Below are positions 53,383 to 62,833 of a stretch of 64,000 bases of DNA, piece after piece. This DNA is from Porphyrobacter sp. ULC335 (GTDB lineage: Bacteria > Pseudomonadota > Alphaproteobacteria > Sphingomonadales > Sphingomonadaceae): contig NZ_CP078091.1 in assembly GCF_025917005.1 (NCBI RefSeq), forward strand, positions 1,860,001 to 1,924,000, given 5' to 3'. Position 1 is the first letter of the stretch; each line of letters opens with the position of its first letter. The notes beneath the pieces were generated by a model. It did no database searches, was not told the origin of the DNA, and saw nothing but the letters and a program-made list of their open reading frames with translations. Position numbers and translations under genes: made by a program.

Positions 53383-53447
53383 CCGTTCGCCTCGAGCGTA
53401 GTCGAGAGGCCGAATGCAGGTGTCTCGACTTCGCTCGACACGAACGG
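53383..53447. repeat. Palindromic intergenic repeat, sphingomonad TCGA type
   Basis: Outer arms CCGTTCG (53383-53389)/CGAACGG (53441-53447) enclose CTCGA-N6-TCGAG (53391-53406) and a TCGA-rich second hairpin around TGTCTCGACTTCGCTCGACA. It sits between convergent pyrC and rarD stops and may double as terminator. I recall this sequence style as dispersed in related genomes; that is from memory, not searched. Confidence 0.7.
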
Positions 53448-53454
53448 CGTTGGA

Positions 53455-54369
53455 TCAGGCTGAAGCCGCCCTGCGCTTCGCCCACAGGTCCCACACGAAC
53501 ACGCCCACCGCGACCCAGATCAGCACGAAACTCGCCAGCTTGGCGGGCGCGAGCGGCTGGTGGAACACGAACAGGCCGAGGAAAAACACGATCGTCGGCG
53601 AAAGATACTGGATGAAGCCGAGGGTCGAATAATCCATCCGCCGCGCGGCAATCGCGAATAGCAGCAGCGGCACGGCGGTGACCACGCCCGAGAAGATGAT
53701 CAGCGCGCTCATCCACGCATCCTGCCCGAAGGCCGAGCCTTGCGGGGTGGCCGCATACCATGCAGCGATACCGGCGGCGGGGAGCAACAGGATCGCGCTT
53801 TCGATCGTGAGGCCGGGCAGCGATCCGACAGCAACCTGTTTACGAACAAGGCCGTAGAGCGCGAAGCTGAAACCGAGTGAGAGGCTGATCCACAGGCTCG
53901 TCACCGCACCCGCTGCCAGCAGCGCGACCGCTACGGCGGCGATGGCGACCGCGATCCACTGGCGCCGCGACAGCTTCTCTCCCAGCACCAGCGTGCCCAG
54001 CAGCACATTGACGAGCGGGTTGAGGTAATAGCCGATCGAGGTCGCAAACACCTCGCCCGCCATGATGGCCCAGATGTACACGAACCAGTTGATCCCGATC
54101 AGCACCGAACTCGCCAGCAGGGCGAGCAGGCTGCGCGGGCTTTTCAGCGCGGCGAGCAGTTCGGGAAACTGGCGGCGAAAGGCGACGATCAGCAGGCACA
54201 GCGGCAGCGTCCAGATGATCCGCCAGCCGACGAATTCGAACGGCGGCACGGTCTTCACCAGGATCAGATAGAGCGGCAGGAACCCCCAGATCAGGTACGC
54301 CCCCAGCGCGGGCGCCAAGCCCGAAACAGCGGGGGCGGAGGGCGAGGGGGCTGGGGCAGGGGTGGTCAT
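53455..54369 (-). CDS. rarD: EamA-family transporter RarD
   Basis: 304 residues, ten helices. Duplicated EamA fold with GAYLIWGFLPLYLILVKTV at the N-terminus, and WFVYIWAIMAGEVFATSIGYYLNPLVNVLLG in the first repeat, typical of RarD (chloramphenicol-sensitive protein). The internal ATG (codon 14 of the longer frame) is used; the extension is Pro/Arg-rich. Substrate unknown. Confidence 0.92.
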   Translation of the reverse strand: MTTPAPAPSPSAPAVSGLAPALGAYLIWGFLPLYLILVKTVPPFEFVGWRIIWTLPLCLLIVAFRRQFPELLAALKSPRSLLALLASSVLIGINWFVYIWAIMAGEVFATSIGYYLNPLVNVLLGTLVLGEKLSRRQWIAVAIAAVAVALLAAGAVTSLWISLSLGFSFALYGLVRKQVAVGSLPGLTIESAILLLPAAGIAAWYAATPQGSAFGQDAWMSALIIFSGVVTAVPLLLFAIAARRMDYSTLGFIQYLSPTIVFFLGLFVFHQPLAPAKLASFVLIWVAVGVFVWDLWAKRRAASA

Positions 54370-54394
54370 GACCCGAGGGGCGTTAGGGGCCGGA

Positions 54395-54458
54395 ACGCGG
54401 CGGCGCAAGCCGCGTGGCGGCAGCGCGCGAATGAACGGCGACTGTCACCCGCGCTGCC
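54395..54458. repeat. Two hairpins in the rarD-lipoprotein divergent region
   Basis: ACGCGGC (54395-54401)/GCCGCGT (54409-54415) and GGCAGCGC (54419-54426)/GCGCTGCC (54451-54458). The rest of the 279-base gap shows only an 8-base palindrome CAGTACTG (54491-54498); no confident promoter or gene. Confidence 0.45.
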
Positions 54459-54648
54459 GATTCGTTCAGAATAACCGCTCTATATGTGAACAGTACTGAT
54501 CATCAGCTTGCGACCATTCCCACCAAATGGTTGCCGGCGCGGAGGCATATCTGCCGCCGCGGGAAGCGCCTTCGGGGTCTTCGGGCTCCGGAGGCGTTTT
54601 CATGTCCGGGTGAAGGGCAAGTTAACCATCCTGTGGCATATCAGGGGG

Positions 54649-55368
54649 ATGCGTGGCGCGTTCCTTTTTCCCCTGTTGTGCCTAGGCCTGGCCGCCTGCG
54701 GAGCATCCGTGGACGAAACGCATAGCGATGCCGCGCTGATTGCCGATGATCCGGTGATCGCGCGCGCGCTTCACGATCCGCTGATGAGCGACCCTGACCT
54801 TGCCAGCCGTAACGAGGCGAACGCGGCCATCAGCTTTGTCGACAGCAACGCTCTGCCGGTGATTGCTGCCAGCAATGCCGATGCGCAGGCCGCGCGCGAG
54901 GCGCTGCGGCTCGAACTGCTTGAGGCTGGCGCAATCCCCGAACTGCCGCCCGCGCAGGAAAGGCAGGGCGGCAAGCCGCTTGGCCCGATGTCGAGCGCGA
55001 CCGAACTTCTCGCGGCGGTTGGCGCGCCCGCGACCTGTGCAGCCCGCCTGAAAGAGGACTTCGCGCTCGCCGCCACGCTCCCGCCGGTGGCTGCGATCCC
55101 GCCGCTGGGCATGGTGGTGCAGGCGGGCGGAGCCGACGCGAAGGACTGCCGCCTCCGCATCATCCGCTACAACACCGCCGCGCCGATCGTGGATGTGCTG
55201 CAATACCACTTCGCGCGCTCTACCCGCGCGGGGATGAAAGCGCAGCGCTATGCCGTACCGGGGGAGAGCATCGCCGCCAATGGCAAGGGCGCAGAACGTC
55301 TGGCCGTCCACGTGCGGCCTGCCCTGCATGGCATGACCGGCGTGACGCTCGTCTACCGCGCGGACTAG
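54649..55368 (+). CDS. Hypothetical lipoprotein
   Basis: 239 residues. Lipobox LAAC with Cys17, preceded by CAGGGGG as ribosome-binding site. After the lipid anchor come a helical region and a C-terminal domain with two cysteines (ATCAARL, KDCRLRI). The longer reading frame upstream is Arg/Gly-rich and not a leader. No family recognised; only 7 bases separate it from the convergent astD stop. Confidence 0.78.
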   Translation: MRGAFLFPLLCLGLAACGASVDETHSDAALIADDPVIARALHDPLMSDPDLASRNEANAAISFVDSNALPVIAASNADAQAAREALRLELLEAGAIPELPPAQERQGGKPLGPMSSATELLAAVGAPATCAARLKEDFALAATLPPVAAIPPLGMVVQAGGADAKDCRLRIIRYNTAAPIVDVLQYHFARSTRAGMKAQRYAVPGESIAANGKGAERLAVHVRPALHGMTGVTLVYRAD

Positions 55369-55375
55369 AGTTTTT

Positions 55376-56800
55376 TTAGGGCCGCAAACCAACCATGATC
55401 GAGGCGCGCGGCTGATCCACCTCGGCGCTGGCGACGGGATAGGCGCAGTAATCGGCGGCGTAATAGGCGGCCGGACGGTGGTTGCCCGAAAGCCCGATGC
55501 CGCCGAACGGCGCCTTGGACGATGCCCCGTTGGTCGGCGAGTTCCAGTTGATGATCCCGGCCCGGATATTCGCCCAGAACAGCCCGTAATCATCCGGGCT
55601 GCCTCCGATCAGCGATGCTGACAGGCCGAAGCGGGTGTTGTTCGCCTCGGCAATCGCGGTGTCGAGATCGGGGACGCGGATCACTTGCAGGATCGGGCCG
55701 AACAGCTCGATATCCGGGCGGTCGGCGACATCGGTCACGTCGATGATGCCAGGGCTGAGGAACGGCAGATCGGGCACCGTGCGGCGCATGTGCAGCAGCA
55801 CCCTGCCGCCTGCGGTGAGCAGCGCGAGGAAGCTTTCCGAGAGGCGGTCGGCGGTTTCGTTATCGATCACCGGCCCCATGAAAGGCTGCGGCTCGCCCAG
55901 CGGATCGCCGACCATCAGCTTGCGCGCCAGTGGCACAACCTCGGCCATCAGATCATCATAGATGCTTTCCTTGACGATCAACCGCCGTGCCGAGGTGCAG
56001 CGCTGCCCGGCCGTGGCAAAGGCGCTCTGCACGATCAGCGCGGCGGCATCGGCCAGCTTGGGCGTGTCGATCACCACGATCGGGTTGTTGCCGCCCATTT
56101 CCAGCGCGACGATCTTGCCCGGATTGGCGGCGAGTTTGCGGTTGATCGCGATCCCGGCATTGGCCGATCCGGTGAACAGCACCCCGTCAATCCCCGGATG
56201 GGCGACCAGCGCCTTGCCTTCTTCCGGCCCGCCGATGATGCACTGGATCACAGCTTCGGGCACCCCGGCGCGGTGGAAGGCGGCGACCAGCGCCTCGCCC
56301 ACCGCCGGAGCTTTTTCCGAAGGCTTGAACAGCACGGCATTGCCTGCAAGCAGCGCGGGGAGGATGTGGCCGTTGGGCAGGTGCGCGGGGAAATTGAACG
56401 GACCGAGCACCGCCATCACCCCGTGCGGCTTGTGGCGCAGCGCGGCGCTGCCGTTGATCCCGGCATCGAACTTCTTCTTGCCGGTGCGTTCGGCATAGGC
56501 CTGCACCGAAATGTCGATCTTGTTCACCACCGCGTCGACTTCGGCGCGGGCTTCCCACAGCGGCTTGCCCACCTCGCGCGCGATCAGATCGGCCAGGGTA
56601 TCGGCATCGCGGCGGACGCCGTTGGAAAAGTCGCGCATCATCCCGATGCGGCTGGTGAGCGGCAGCGCGGCCCATGCCGCCCAGGCACGGCGCGCGGCGG
56701 AAACGGCCGTATCGACATCGCTGATCGGCCCACGCCAGATCTCCTCACCGCTCGCCGGTGCGCAGGATATCAGGATATTGTCGGTCACGCCTTCCGTCAT
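55376..56800 (-). CDS. astD: Succinylglutamate-semialdehyde dehydrogenase
   Basis: NAD-dependent aldehyde dehydrogenase of the arginine succinyltransferase pathway. 474 residues. NAD loop GSANAG at 211-216, general-base E234 in ALEMGGNNP, catalytic C268 in AGQRCTSARR and the AstD-typical WNSPTNGASSKAPFGGIGLSGNHRP. The other ast genes are not nearby, so the in vivo substrate could differ. Confidence 0.92.
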   Translation of the reverse strand: MTEGVTDNILISCAPASGEEIWRGPISDVDTAVSAARRAWAAWAALPLTSRIGMMRDFSNGVRRDADTLADLIAREVGKPLWEARAEVDAVVNKIDISVQAYAERTGKKKFDAGINGSAALRHKPHGVMAVLGPFNFPAHLPNGHILPALLAGNAVLFKPSEKAPAVGEALVAAFHRAGVPEAVIQCIIGGPEEGKALVAHPGIDGVLFTGSANAGIAINRKLAANPGKIVALEMGGNNPIVVIDTPKLADAAALIVQSAFATAGQRCTSARRLIVKESIYDDLMAEVVPLARKLMVGDPLGEPQPFMGPVIDNETADRLSESFLALLTAGGRVLLHMRRTVPDLPFLSPGIIDVTDVADRPDIELFGPILQVIRVPDLDTAIAEANNTRFGLSASLIGGSPDDYGLFWANIRAGIINWNSPTNGASSKAPFGGIGLSGNHRPAAYYAADYCAYPVASAEVDQPRASIMVGLRP

Positions 56801-56887
56801 CGGACTTGTATCCGCCTGTTATTGTTGCCCCCGCAACCCTTTGCGCGCCCTATAGTGACAAGGCGCAAAAAGATAGGGGCACGCGGA

Positions 56888-58300
56888 CTACGCATGACCC
56901 GCAGGGGTGGGCGCGGTACCGTGGGCTTCGCCCATGCGGCGCAGCGCGGCGACCTTGGCGTGGAGCGGGGCCCAATCGTCGCCCTCGGCGATGGCGGCCC
57001 AGATCGTCTCGACCTCGTCGATCAGCATGGATTGGGGTTCCGGGTCCGACCAATAGGGGTGCGTGTCTTCGACCGGCTGATAGGCGGCCAGCGCCTCGCC
57101 GAGCGCGCCTTCCGCCGCGCCGCGCCCGCCGCGATGGCGGAAGAAGAAGGAATCGGGCTGCGCCTTCCCCTCGCGCATGGCTGCCTCGCAGGTGGCGACG
57201 AGCTGCGTGTCAGCCTCGATCCCCTGCGGCACTACGCCCAACCGCCAGCACCAGCGCCGCGCAACCGCTGCCATGTAAAGCGGCCCGAAGCGCTCCAGCG
57301 CGGCGACCAGCGGGGCGGTGTCGGCATGCAGGCGCAGCGCCACTGCCAGCTGCCCGCAATTCCAGTGCAGCGCCTCGGGCTGGCGGCCAAAGGCATACAG
57401 GCCCGCGTGGTCGAAATAGGCGGCGGTGAAGCCCGGCTCCCATTCGGGCAGCCAGCGCCACGGGCCGTAATCGAAGCTTTCGCCCGTCACGTTCATGTTA
57501 TCGGTATTGAGCACCCCGTGGACGAAGCCTGCGACCATGTAGCTGGCGGCCAGATCGGCCATGCGCTCGACAACGTTGTGCATCAGCCGGATCGCGGGCT
57601 CATCCCTGCCCGGCGCGTCCTCGGGCGGGGGCGGGCCGGGGAAGTGGGTGAGGCAATAGTCGATCAACGCCGCCATCTCGTCTGCCGCCTCCAGCGCCAG
57701 CAGCCGCTGGAAAGTGCCGATGCGGATGTGCGAATGGCTGAGCCGCACCATCACGGCCGAGCGGGTGGGGCTGGGCTCGTCACCCCGCCACAGGTTCTCG
57801 CCCGTCTCGATAATGCTGAAGGTCTTGGAGGTGTTGACGCCCAGCGCCTCGAGCATCTCGGTCGCCAGAATTTCGCGCACACCGCCCTTCAGCGTCAATC
57901 GGCCATCGCCCGAACGGCTCCACGGGGTGGTGCCCGAACCCTTGGTGCCGAGGTCCATCAGTCGCCCGTCGCTCCCGCGCATCTGGGCATAGAGGAACCC
58001 GCGCCCGTCGCCGATCTCGGGGTTGTACACGCGGAACTGGTGCCCGTGGTACCGCAGCGCGAGCGGCTGGGGGAGGTTGGCGGGCAGCGGGGCAAAGCGC
58101 CCGAAATGCACGGCCCATGCAGCATCGTCGAGCTGCGCCAGCCCGACGCTCGTCGCAGCACGATCATTGCGGAAGCGGATCGTGGTTTCGGGGAAGTCCC
58201 CCGGGGCCACCGGATCGCCCAGCCAGTCGGCCAGCGTAAGGATGGCGGGATCGCCGTGATAGGTGGGGGACAAATCCGGGTGTTGCACAGCCTCGCTCAT
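56888..58300 (-). CDS. selO: Protein adenylyltransferase SelO (YdiU)
   Basis: Pseudokinase-fold AMPylase acting on redox proteins. 470 residues. Sequence blocks FRVYNPEIGDGRGFLYAQM, LDLGTKGSGTTPWSRSGDGRLTLKG, REILATEMLEALGV and the DNMN-containing catalytic loop NTDNMNVTGESFDYGPW are conserved. The internal ATG is used; the 28-codon upstream extension is Arg-rich and overlaps the divergent hydrolase start. Confidence 0.95.
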   Translation of the reverse strand: MSEAVQHPDLSPTYHGDPAILTLADWLGDPVAPGDFPETTIRFRNDRAATSVGLAQLDDAAWAVHFGRFAPLPANLPQPLALRYHGHQFRVYNPEIGDGRGFLYAQMRGSDGRLMDLGTKGSGTTPWSRSGDGRLTLKGGVREILATEMLEALGVNTSKTFSIIETGENLWRGDEPSPTRSAVMVRLSHSHIRIGTFQRLLALEAADEMAALIDYCLTHFPGPPPPEDAPGRDEPAIRLMHNVVERMADLAASYMVAGFVHGVLNTDNMNVTGESFDYGPWRWLPEWEPGFTAAYFDHAGLYAFGRQPEALHWNCGQLAVALRLHADTAPLVAALERFGPLYMAAVARRWCWRLGVVPQGIEADTQLVATCEAAMREGKAQPDSFFFRHRGGRGAAEGALGEALAAYQPVEDTHPYWSDPEPQSMLIDEVETIWAAIAEGDDWAPLHAKVAALRRMGEAHGTAPTPAGHA

Positions 58301-58374
58301 CCCGCGATAGTGGGGGCAAGCGTCGGCGCGCGCAAGTCGCGCGGCTGACCGATCAAAGGGAATATTTCGCGCCC

Positions 58375-59241
58375 ATGGCCGCACCGTACGAAGACCGCTT
58401 CTGGACCAGCAGCGATGGGCTGAACCTGCATTACCGCAACTATCCGGGGCCGGAGAACAGCGCGAAGCTGCCGGTGCTGTGCATGCATGGCCTGACCCGC
58501 AACGCCCGCGACTTCGGCCCTCTGGCCGAGGCTCTGTCGGCCACCCGCCGCGTGATCGTGCCCGAAATGCGCGGGCGCGGGCAGAGCGACTATGCGCCGG
58601 ACTCCGATACCTACACGCCGGTCACCTATGTCGCCGATGTGGAAAAGCTGCTCGCCGAACAGGGCATTACCCGCTTTGTATCGATCGGCACGTCGATGGG
58701 CGGGCTCATGACCATGCTGATGGCCGCCGCCCAGCCGGGGCGCATGGCAGCGGTGGTGATGAACGATATCGGCCCCGAGGTCGAAAGCGCAGGGTTGGCG
58801 CGTATTTCGGGCTATGTCGGGCAGGGGCGCAGCTATCCCACCTGGGTCCACGCCGCGCGCGGGCTGGCCGAAGCGCACAGCGCCGCCTTCCCCGATTTCG
58901 ATCTCGACCAATGGCTTGAACTGGCCAAGCGCACGATGGTGGTCAGCCAGAACGGGCGGATCGTGTTCGATTACGACATGGCCATCGCAGAGCCCTTCGC
59001 CAAGCCGGGCAACGCCGCGCCGCCCAATCTGTGGCTCGCCTTCGAAGCGCTGGCGGGCGTGCCGATGTTGCTGGTGCGCGGTGCGCTGTCCGATCTGCTC
59101 AGCCCCGATACGCTCAAGCAGATGGCCGCGCGCAATCCCGCCATGACCACCGTCATCGTGCCGCGCGTCGGCCATGCGCCGACGCTTGACGAGCCGGAGG
59201 TCCGCACCGCGATCCACGCGCTGCTGGGCGGGGTGGAGTGA
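58375..59241 (+). CDS. Alpha/beta hydrolase
   Basis: 288 residues. Oxyanion region MHGLTRNARDF, nucleophile Ser in IGTSMGGL near 106-112, acid Asp in RGALSDLLSP and His in VGHAPTLDEPEV. Fits the esterase/peptidase-like hydrolase group. Its stop overlaps the GTG start of the next gene (GTGA). Substrate unknown. Confidence 0.9.
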   Translation: MAAPYEDRFWTSSDGLNLHYRNYPGPENSAKLPVLCMHGLTRNARDFGPLAEALSATRRVIVPEMRGRGQSDYAPDSDTYTPVTYVADVEKLLAEQGITRFVSIGTSMGGLMTMLMAAAQPGRMAAVVMNDIGPEVESAGLARISGYVGQGRSYPTWVHAARGLAEAHSAAFPDFDLDQWLELAKRTMVVSQNGRIVFDYDMAIAEPFAKPGNAAPPNLWLAFEALAGVPMLLVRGALSDLLSPDTLKQMAARNPAMTTVIVPRVGHAPTLDEPEVRTAIHALLGGVE

Positions 59242-60380
59242 GCCAGCCGCCGGGGCGCGCTCGCCCCCGCGTCCTGCACCTGCATTCGACCTTCAGCGCC
59301 GGGGGCAAGGAGGTGCGCTGCGCCCGGCTGATGAACGCGTGGGGGCCGCGGCTGGAGCACAGCATCGTCTCCGCCGAACCCGCAGCGATGGCCGCCGCCG
59401 CGCTGATCGATGCGGGTGTGCCGGCCCGCTTTCCTGCCGATTTCCCCTCGCTGAAGGGCAAGCCCACCCCCGGACGGCTGCGGAGCCTTGCACGGGCGAT
59501 GCTGGGCCATGACCTCGTCTGCACCTATAACTGGGGCGCGATGGACGCGGTGTTGGCGCATCGCCTGTTCGCCAGCGCCTATGGCCTGCCGCCGCTGGTG
59601 CATCACGAGGACGGCTTCAACGAGGACGAGGCCGAGCGGCTGAAACCGCCGCGCAACCTCTACCGCCGCGCCGCGCTGGGACGGGGGGTGCGGCTGATCG
59701 TGCCGTCGACCGGGCTGGAGCGGATCGCGCTGGAAGTGTGGCACCAGCCACGCGCGCAGGTGGAGCGGATCGCCAACGGGATCGACACCGCCGCCTTTGA
59801 TGCCGCGCCCGATCCTGCCGCGCTGCCGTTTCCCAAGCCCGCTGGCCAGCGCTGGGTCGGCACGCTGGCGGGCCTGCGCCCGGTCAAACAGCTCCCCGTG
59901 CTGGTCGAGGCGTTCGCGGGCCTTCCGCCCGAGTGGCATCTGGTGATCTGCGGCGAGGGGCCGGAGCGCGGAGCGATCCTCGCCGCCGCCGCGCATCTGG
60001 GCCTGAGCGCGCGCGTCCACCTGCCCGGCGCGGTCGATCCGGCGCGGGTGGCGGGCCTGTTCGATATCTTTGCGCTGTCCTCCGCTTCCGAGCAGTTCCC
60101 GCTGTCAGTGGTCGAGGCGATGGCCGCTGGCGTTCCCGTTGCCGCGCCTGATGTGGGGGATATCCGCCACATCCTCAGCGAGCCGAACCGCGCCTTTGTC
60201 GCACCCGCTGGTGATACCCCGGCGCTCGCCGCCGCACTCGCCCGTCTGGCCGCTGATCCTGCGCTGCGCGAGGCTATCGGCACCGCCAACCGCGCCCGCG
60301 CCCGCGCCGAATTCGATTCTGCCGCCATGCTCGCACGCTACGAAGCGGTCTATGCGCAGGCGATGGGCCGCGCGTTCTAG
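59238..60380 (+). CDS. Glycosyltransferase, GT4 family
   Basis: 380 residues with a GT-B fold. N-terminal HLHSTFSAGGKEVR (nucleotide-sugar/acceptor loop), IANGIDTAAFD in the middle, and the C-terminal donor motif SSASEQFPLSVVEAMAAGVPVAAPDVG. GTG start coupled to the hydrolase stop. Probably acts on envelope polysaccharide or glycolipid; no other polysaccharide gene is adjacent. Confidence 0.9.
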   Translation: MSQPPGRARPRVLHLHSTFSAGGKEVRCARLMNAWGPRLEHSIVSAEPAAMAAAALIDAGVPARFPADFPSLKGKPTPGRLRSLARAMLGHDLVCTYNWGAMDAVLAHRLFASAYGLPPLVHHEDGFNEDEAERLKPPRNLYRRAALGRGVRLIVPSTGLERIALEVWHQPRAQVERIANGIDTAAFDAAPDPAALPFPKPAGQRWVGTLAGLRPVKQLPVLVEAFAGLPPEWHLVICGEGPERGAILAAAAHLGLSARVHLPGAVDPARVAGLFDIFALSSASEQFPLSVVEAMAAGVPVAAPDVGDIRHILSEPNRAFVAPAGDTPALAAALARLAADPALREAIGTANRARARAEFDSAAMLARYEAVYAQAMGRAF

Positions 60381-60538
60381 ACCGCTTGCGTGCTTCATCC
60401 CCGGTTCAATTGCGGCGCGCCATGCCCCGCCCGTAACGCCGCTACCATTGCGCGCGGCGCTCCACCTGCCTAAAGAGCGCGCGGACGCCCCGGCCATGGC
60501 TGACGGCGCATGACATTGACGAGGATCACCGGCTCCCC

Positions 60539-61324
60539 ATGGCGCGCACTCCCACGACCACCTCTTCAGCTCCCGACACCTCGCGTGAGGATGAAGTGCT
60601 GATCCGCGAAATCGACGAGGCCGTGCGTGAGGACGCTGCGCTCGATTTCCTGCGCAACCACGGTCTGAAGGTGCTGGGCGTCATCACGCTCGGGATCGCG
60701 GGGCTGGGCGGCTGGCTGGTTTGGGATCACTACGCCGAACTGGAGCTTGAAAAGCAGTCCGAAGCGCTGATCGCGGCGCTCGACTATGCCGACCAGCGCG
60801 ATTTTGCGACCGCATCGGAAAAGGTTGCCCCGCTGCTGGCTGACGGCAATTCGCCCGCCGCCCGCGCGGCGGCACGCTTTGTTCAGGCAGGCGCGGCGCT
60901 GGAAGCGGGCGATCAGGCCAAGGCGAGCGGGCTCTACAAGCAGATCATTGCCGATAACGACGCGCCGCCCGCGCTGCGTGATCTCGCCCGGGTCCGCGAC
61001 GTCAGCGTCAATTTTGACCGGATGAACCCTGCCGATGTGATCGCGCAGCTCGGCACGCTGGCAAAGCCCGGCAGTGCCTATTTCGGCTCGGCGGGCGAAT
61101 TGGTGGCGATGGCGCATCTCGAAAGCGGCAATCGCGCCGCGGCGGGCAAGCTGTTTGCCGACATTGCCAAGGATGAAGACCAGCCCGAAACGCTGCGCAG
61201 CCGCGCGCGCCAGATGGCCGGATTGATGGGCGTCGACGCGGTGGTCGACGTTGAAAAACTGCTCAAGGATGAAGGGGTCTCACGGTCGGAGGGGGACAGC
61301 GATAACGCTGCTGCGACCGAATAG
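60539..61324 (+). CDS. TPR_21-type tetratricopeptide protein (YfgM-like)
   Basis: 261 residues: cytoplasmic N-terminus, one helix (VLGVITLGIAGLGGWLVW, about 43-60) and a periplasmic helical repeat region. Homologues sit directly upstream of bamB and aid periplasmic chaperone function. The C-terminus is acidic (EGDSDNAAATE). It is 24 bases before bamB. The 158 bases upstream hold a small GCGCTC/GAGCGC hairpin. Confidence 0.88.
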   Translation: MARTPTTTSSAPDTSREDEVLIREIDEAVREDAALDFLRNHGLKVLGVITLGIAGLGGWLVWDHYAELELEKQSEALIAALDYADQRDFATASEKVAPLLADGNSPAARAAARFVQAGAALEAGDQAKASGLYKQIIADNDAPPALRDLARVRDVSVNFDRMNPADVIAQLGTLAKPGSAYFGSAGELVAMAHLESGNRAAAGKLFADIAKDEDQPETLRSRARQMAGLMGVDAVVDVEKLLKDEGVSRSEGDSDNAAATE

Positions 61325-61348
61325 GACACGGGATTGGAACGGACGTTT

Positions 61349-62695
61349 ATGACACATAGGAAAATTGCGCGCGCCGCTCTGCTGGCAGGGCTGATGGCGG
61401 CCGGACTTACCGGCTGCAAGGGCGGGCTGTTCGGCGGCGATGATGAAAAGACCACGCCGACCGTGGGCAACCGCGTGCCGATCCTGTCGCGCATCGAAAG
61501 CGGGGCCGAAGTCGATCCCGCGCTGGCCGGGATTTCGGTCGTGCTGCCGCCGCAGCGCGCCAATCCCGAATGGGCGCAGGCTGGCGGCGCGGCCAGCAAG
61601 TCTTACGGTCACCTCGTTTTGGCTGAAAACCCCACCAAGGTGTGGACCGCAAAGGTTGCCGGTTCGACCAACCGTATGCGCCTGGCCGCAGCCCCGGTTA
61701 TCGGCGGCAACAAGCTGTTTGCCGAGGGCACTGACGGCGTGATCGTCGCCTTCGACAAGGCCACCGGCGCGCAGGTGTGGACCCGCGGTGATGGTGACAT
61801 GACCAAGGATCAGGAACCCTCCGCTTTCGGCGGCGGGGTCAGCTACGAAGCGGGCAAGCTCTACGCCACCAACGGCGTGGGCGACGTGAAGGCCGTAAAC
61901 GCCGATACCGGTGAGGTGCTGTGGAAGGTGAAGCCCGCAGGCCCGCTGCGCGGATCGCCGACCATCGCCTTTGGCCAGCTGTTCGTGATGACGCAGGATA
62001 ACCAGCTCATCTCGCTCGGCATCAATGATGGCGCCTTGGCGTGGGACGAAAGCGGATCGAACACCCAGTCGGGCGTGTTCGGCGTGGCTGCGCCCGCTGC
62101 CGGGCAGGGCACCATTGTCGCCGGGTATTCGAGCGGCGAGCTGTCCGCCTATCGCTACGAGAACGGCCGTACGTTGTGGTCGGATGCGCTGGCGCGCACC
62201 AATATCTCGACCACGGTCGGCACCATCACCGATATCGACGCCGATCCGATCATCGATTCGGGCCGCGTCTATGCTCTGGGTCAGGGCGGGCGCATGGCCG
62301 CCTATGAACTGGTTACCGGCCAGCGCATCTGGGAACTGAACCTTGCCGGCATCTCGACCCCGGCGATTGCGGGCGAGTGGATCTTCACCCTGACCGATGA
62401 CGCGCGCCTGCTCGCCATCGCCCGCTCGTCGGGCCGGGTGCGCTGGATCACGCAGCTGCAACGCTTCAAGGACGAGGAAGACAAGAAGGGCCCGATCTTC
62501 TGGACCGGCCCGGTGCTAGCGGGCGGCCAGCTGTGGGTGGCAAGCTCGCGCGGGGAAGTGTGGAAGATCAGCGCTGGCGAAGGCTCTGCCTCGCTGTTTG
62601 CCGATGTCGGCCAGCCGGTCAGCCTCCCGCCGGTGGTGGCTGATGGCTACCTCTACCTGTTGGATGACAGCGGCACGATCCACGCCTGGAAATAG
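61349..62695 (+). CDS. bamB: Outer-membrane assembly lipoprotein BamB (PQQ-like propeller)
   Basis: Eight-bladed propeller lipoprotein of the BAM complex, 448 residues. Lipobox LTGC with Cys23. Repeats end in blade motifs such as GAQVWTRG, GEVLWKVK, GALAWDESG, GRTLWSD and GQRIWELN. The second in-frame ATG is used because the lipoprotein leader starts there. In many relatives der (engA) follows; here it does not. Confidence 0.94.
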   Translation: MTHRKIARAALLAGLMAAGLTGCKGGLFGGDDEKTTPTVGNRVPILSRIESGAEVDPALAGISVVLPPQRANPEWAQAGGAASKSYGHLVLAENPTKVWTAKVAGSTNRMRLAAAPVIGGNKLFAEGTDGVIVAFDKATGAQVWTRGDGDMTKDQEPSAFGGGVSYEAGKLYATNGVGDVKAVNADTGEVLWKVKPAGPLRGSPTIAFGQLFVMTQDNQLISLGINDGALAWDESGSNTQSGVFGVAAPAAGQGTIVAGYSSGELSAYRYENGRTLWSDALARTNISTTVGTITDIDADPIIDSGRVYALGQGGRMAAYELVTGQRIWELNLAGISTPAIAGEWIFTLTDDARLLAIARSSGRVRWITQLQRFKDEEDKKGPIFWTGPVLAGGQLWVASSRGEVWKISAGEGSASLFADVGQPVSLPPVVADGYLYLLDDSGTIHAWK

Positions 62696-62700
62696 GTTCC

Positions 62701-62739
62701 AACAGGGGTTTTGCGCCAGACCGGCCCCAGACCCCTGTT
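62701..62739 (+). terminator. Hairpin after bamB
   Basis: AACAGGGGT (62701-62709) pairs perfectly with ACCCCTGTT (62731-62739), starting 5 bases after the bamB stop. No U tract; C-rich repeats of GACCCCGCC follow. Confidence 0.45.
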
Positions 62740-62833
62740 AGACCCCGCCCCGCCCCCCTCCAGACCCCGCCTTGCGCGGTTTTGGCGGCGGTTTTCCGGG
62801 CTGTTAACCCTTATGCTGTAGGGCGATGCGGCC

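Noticed and set aside
54508-54648. N-terminal extension of the lipoprotein
   Set aside because: The extension is Arg/Gly-rich and would bury the lipobox; a good ribosome-binding site precedes the internal ATG.
55685-58348. An 887-codon open frame on the plus strand antisense to astD and selO
   Set aside because: Translation is Arg/His/Gly-rich with no domain, and both minus-strand genes are complete and conserved. Long antisense frames are expected at this GC content.
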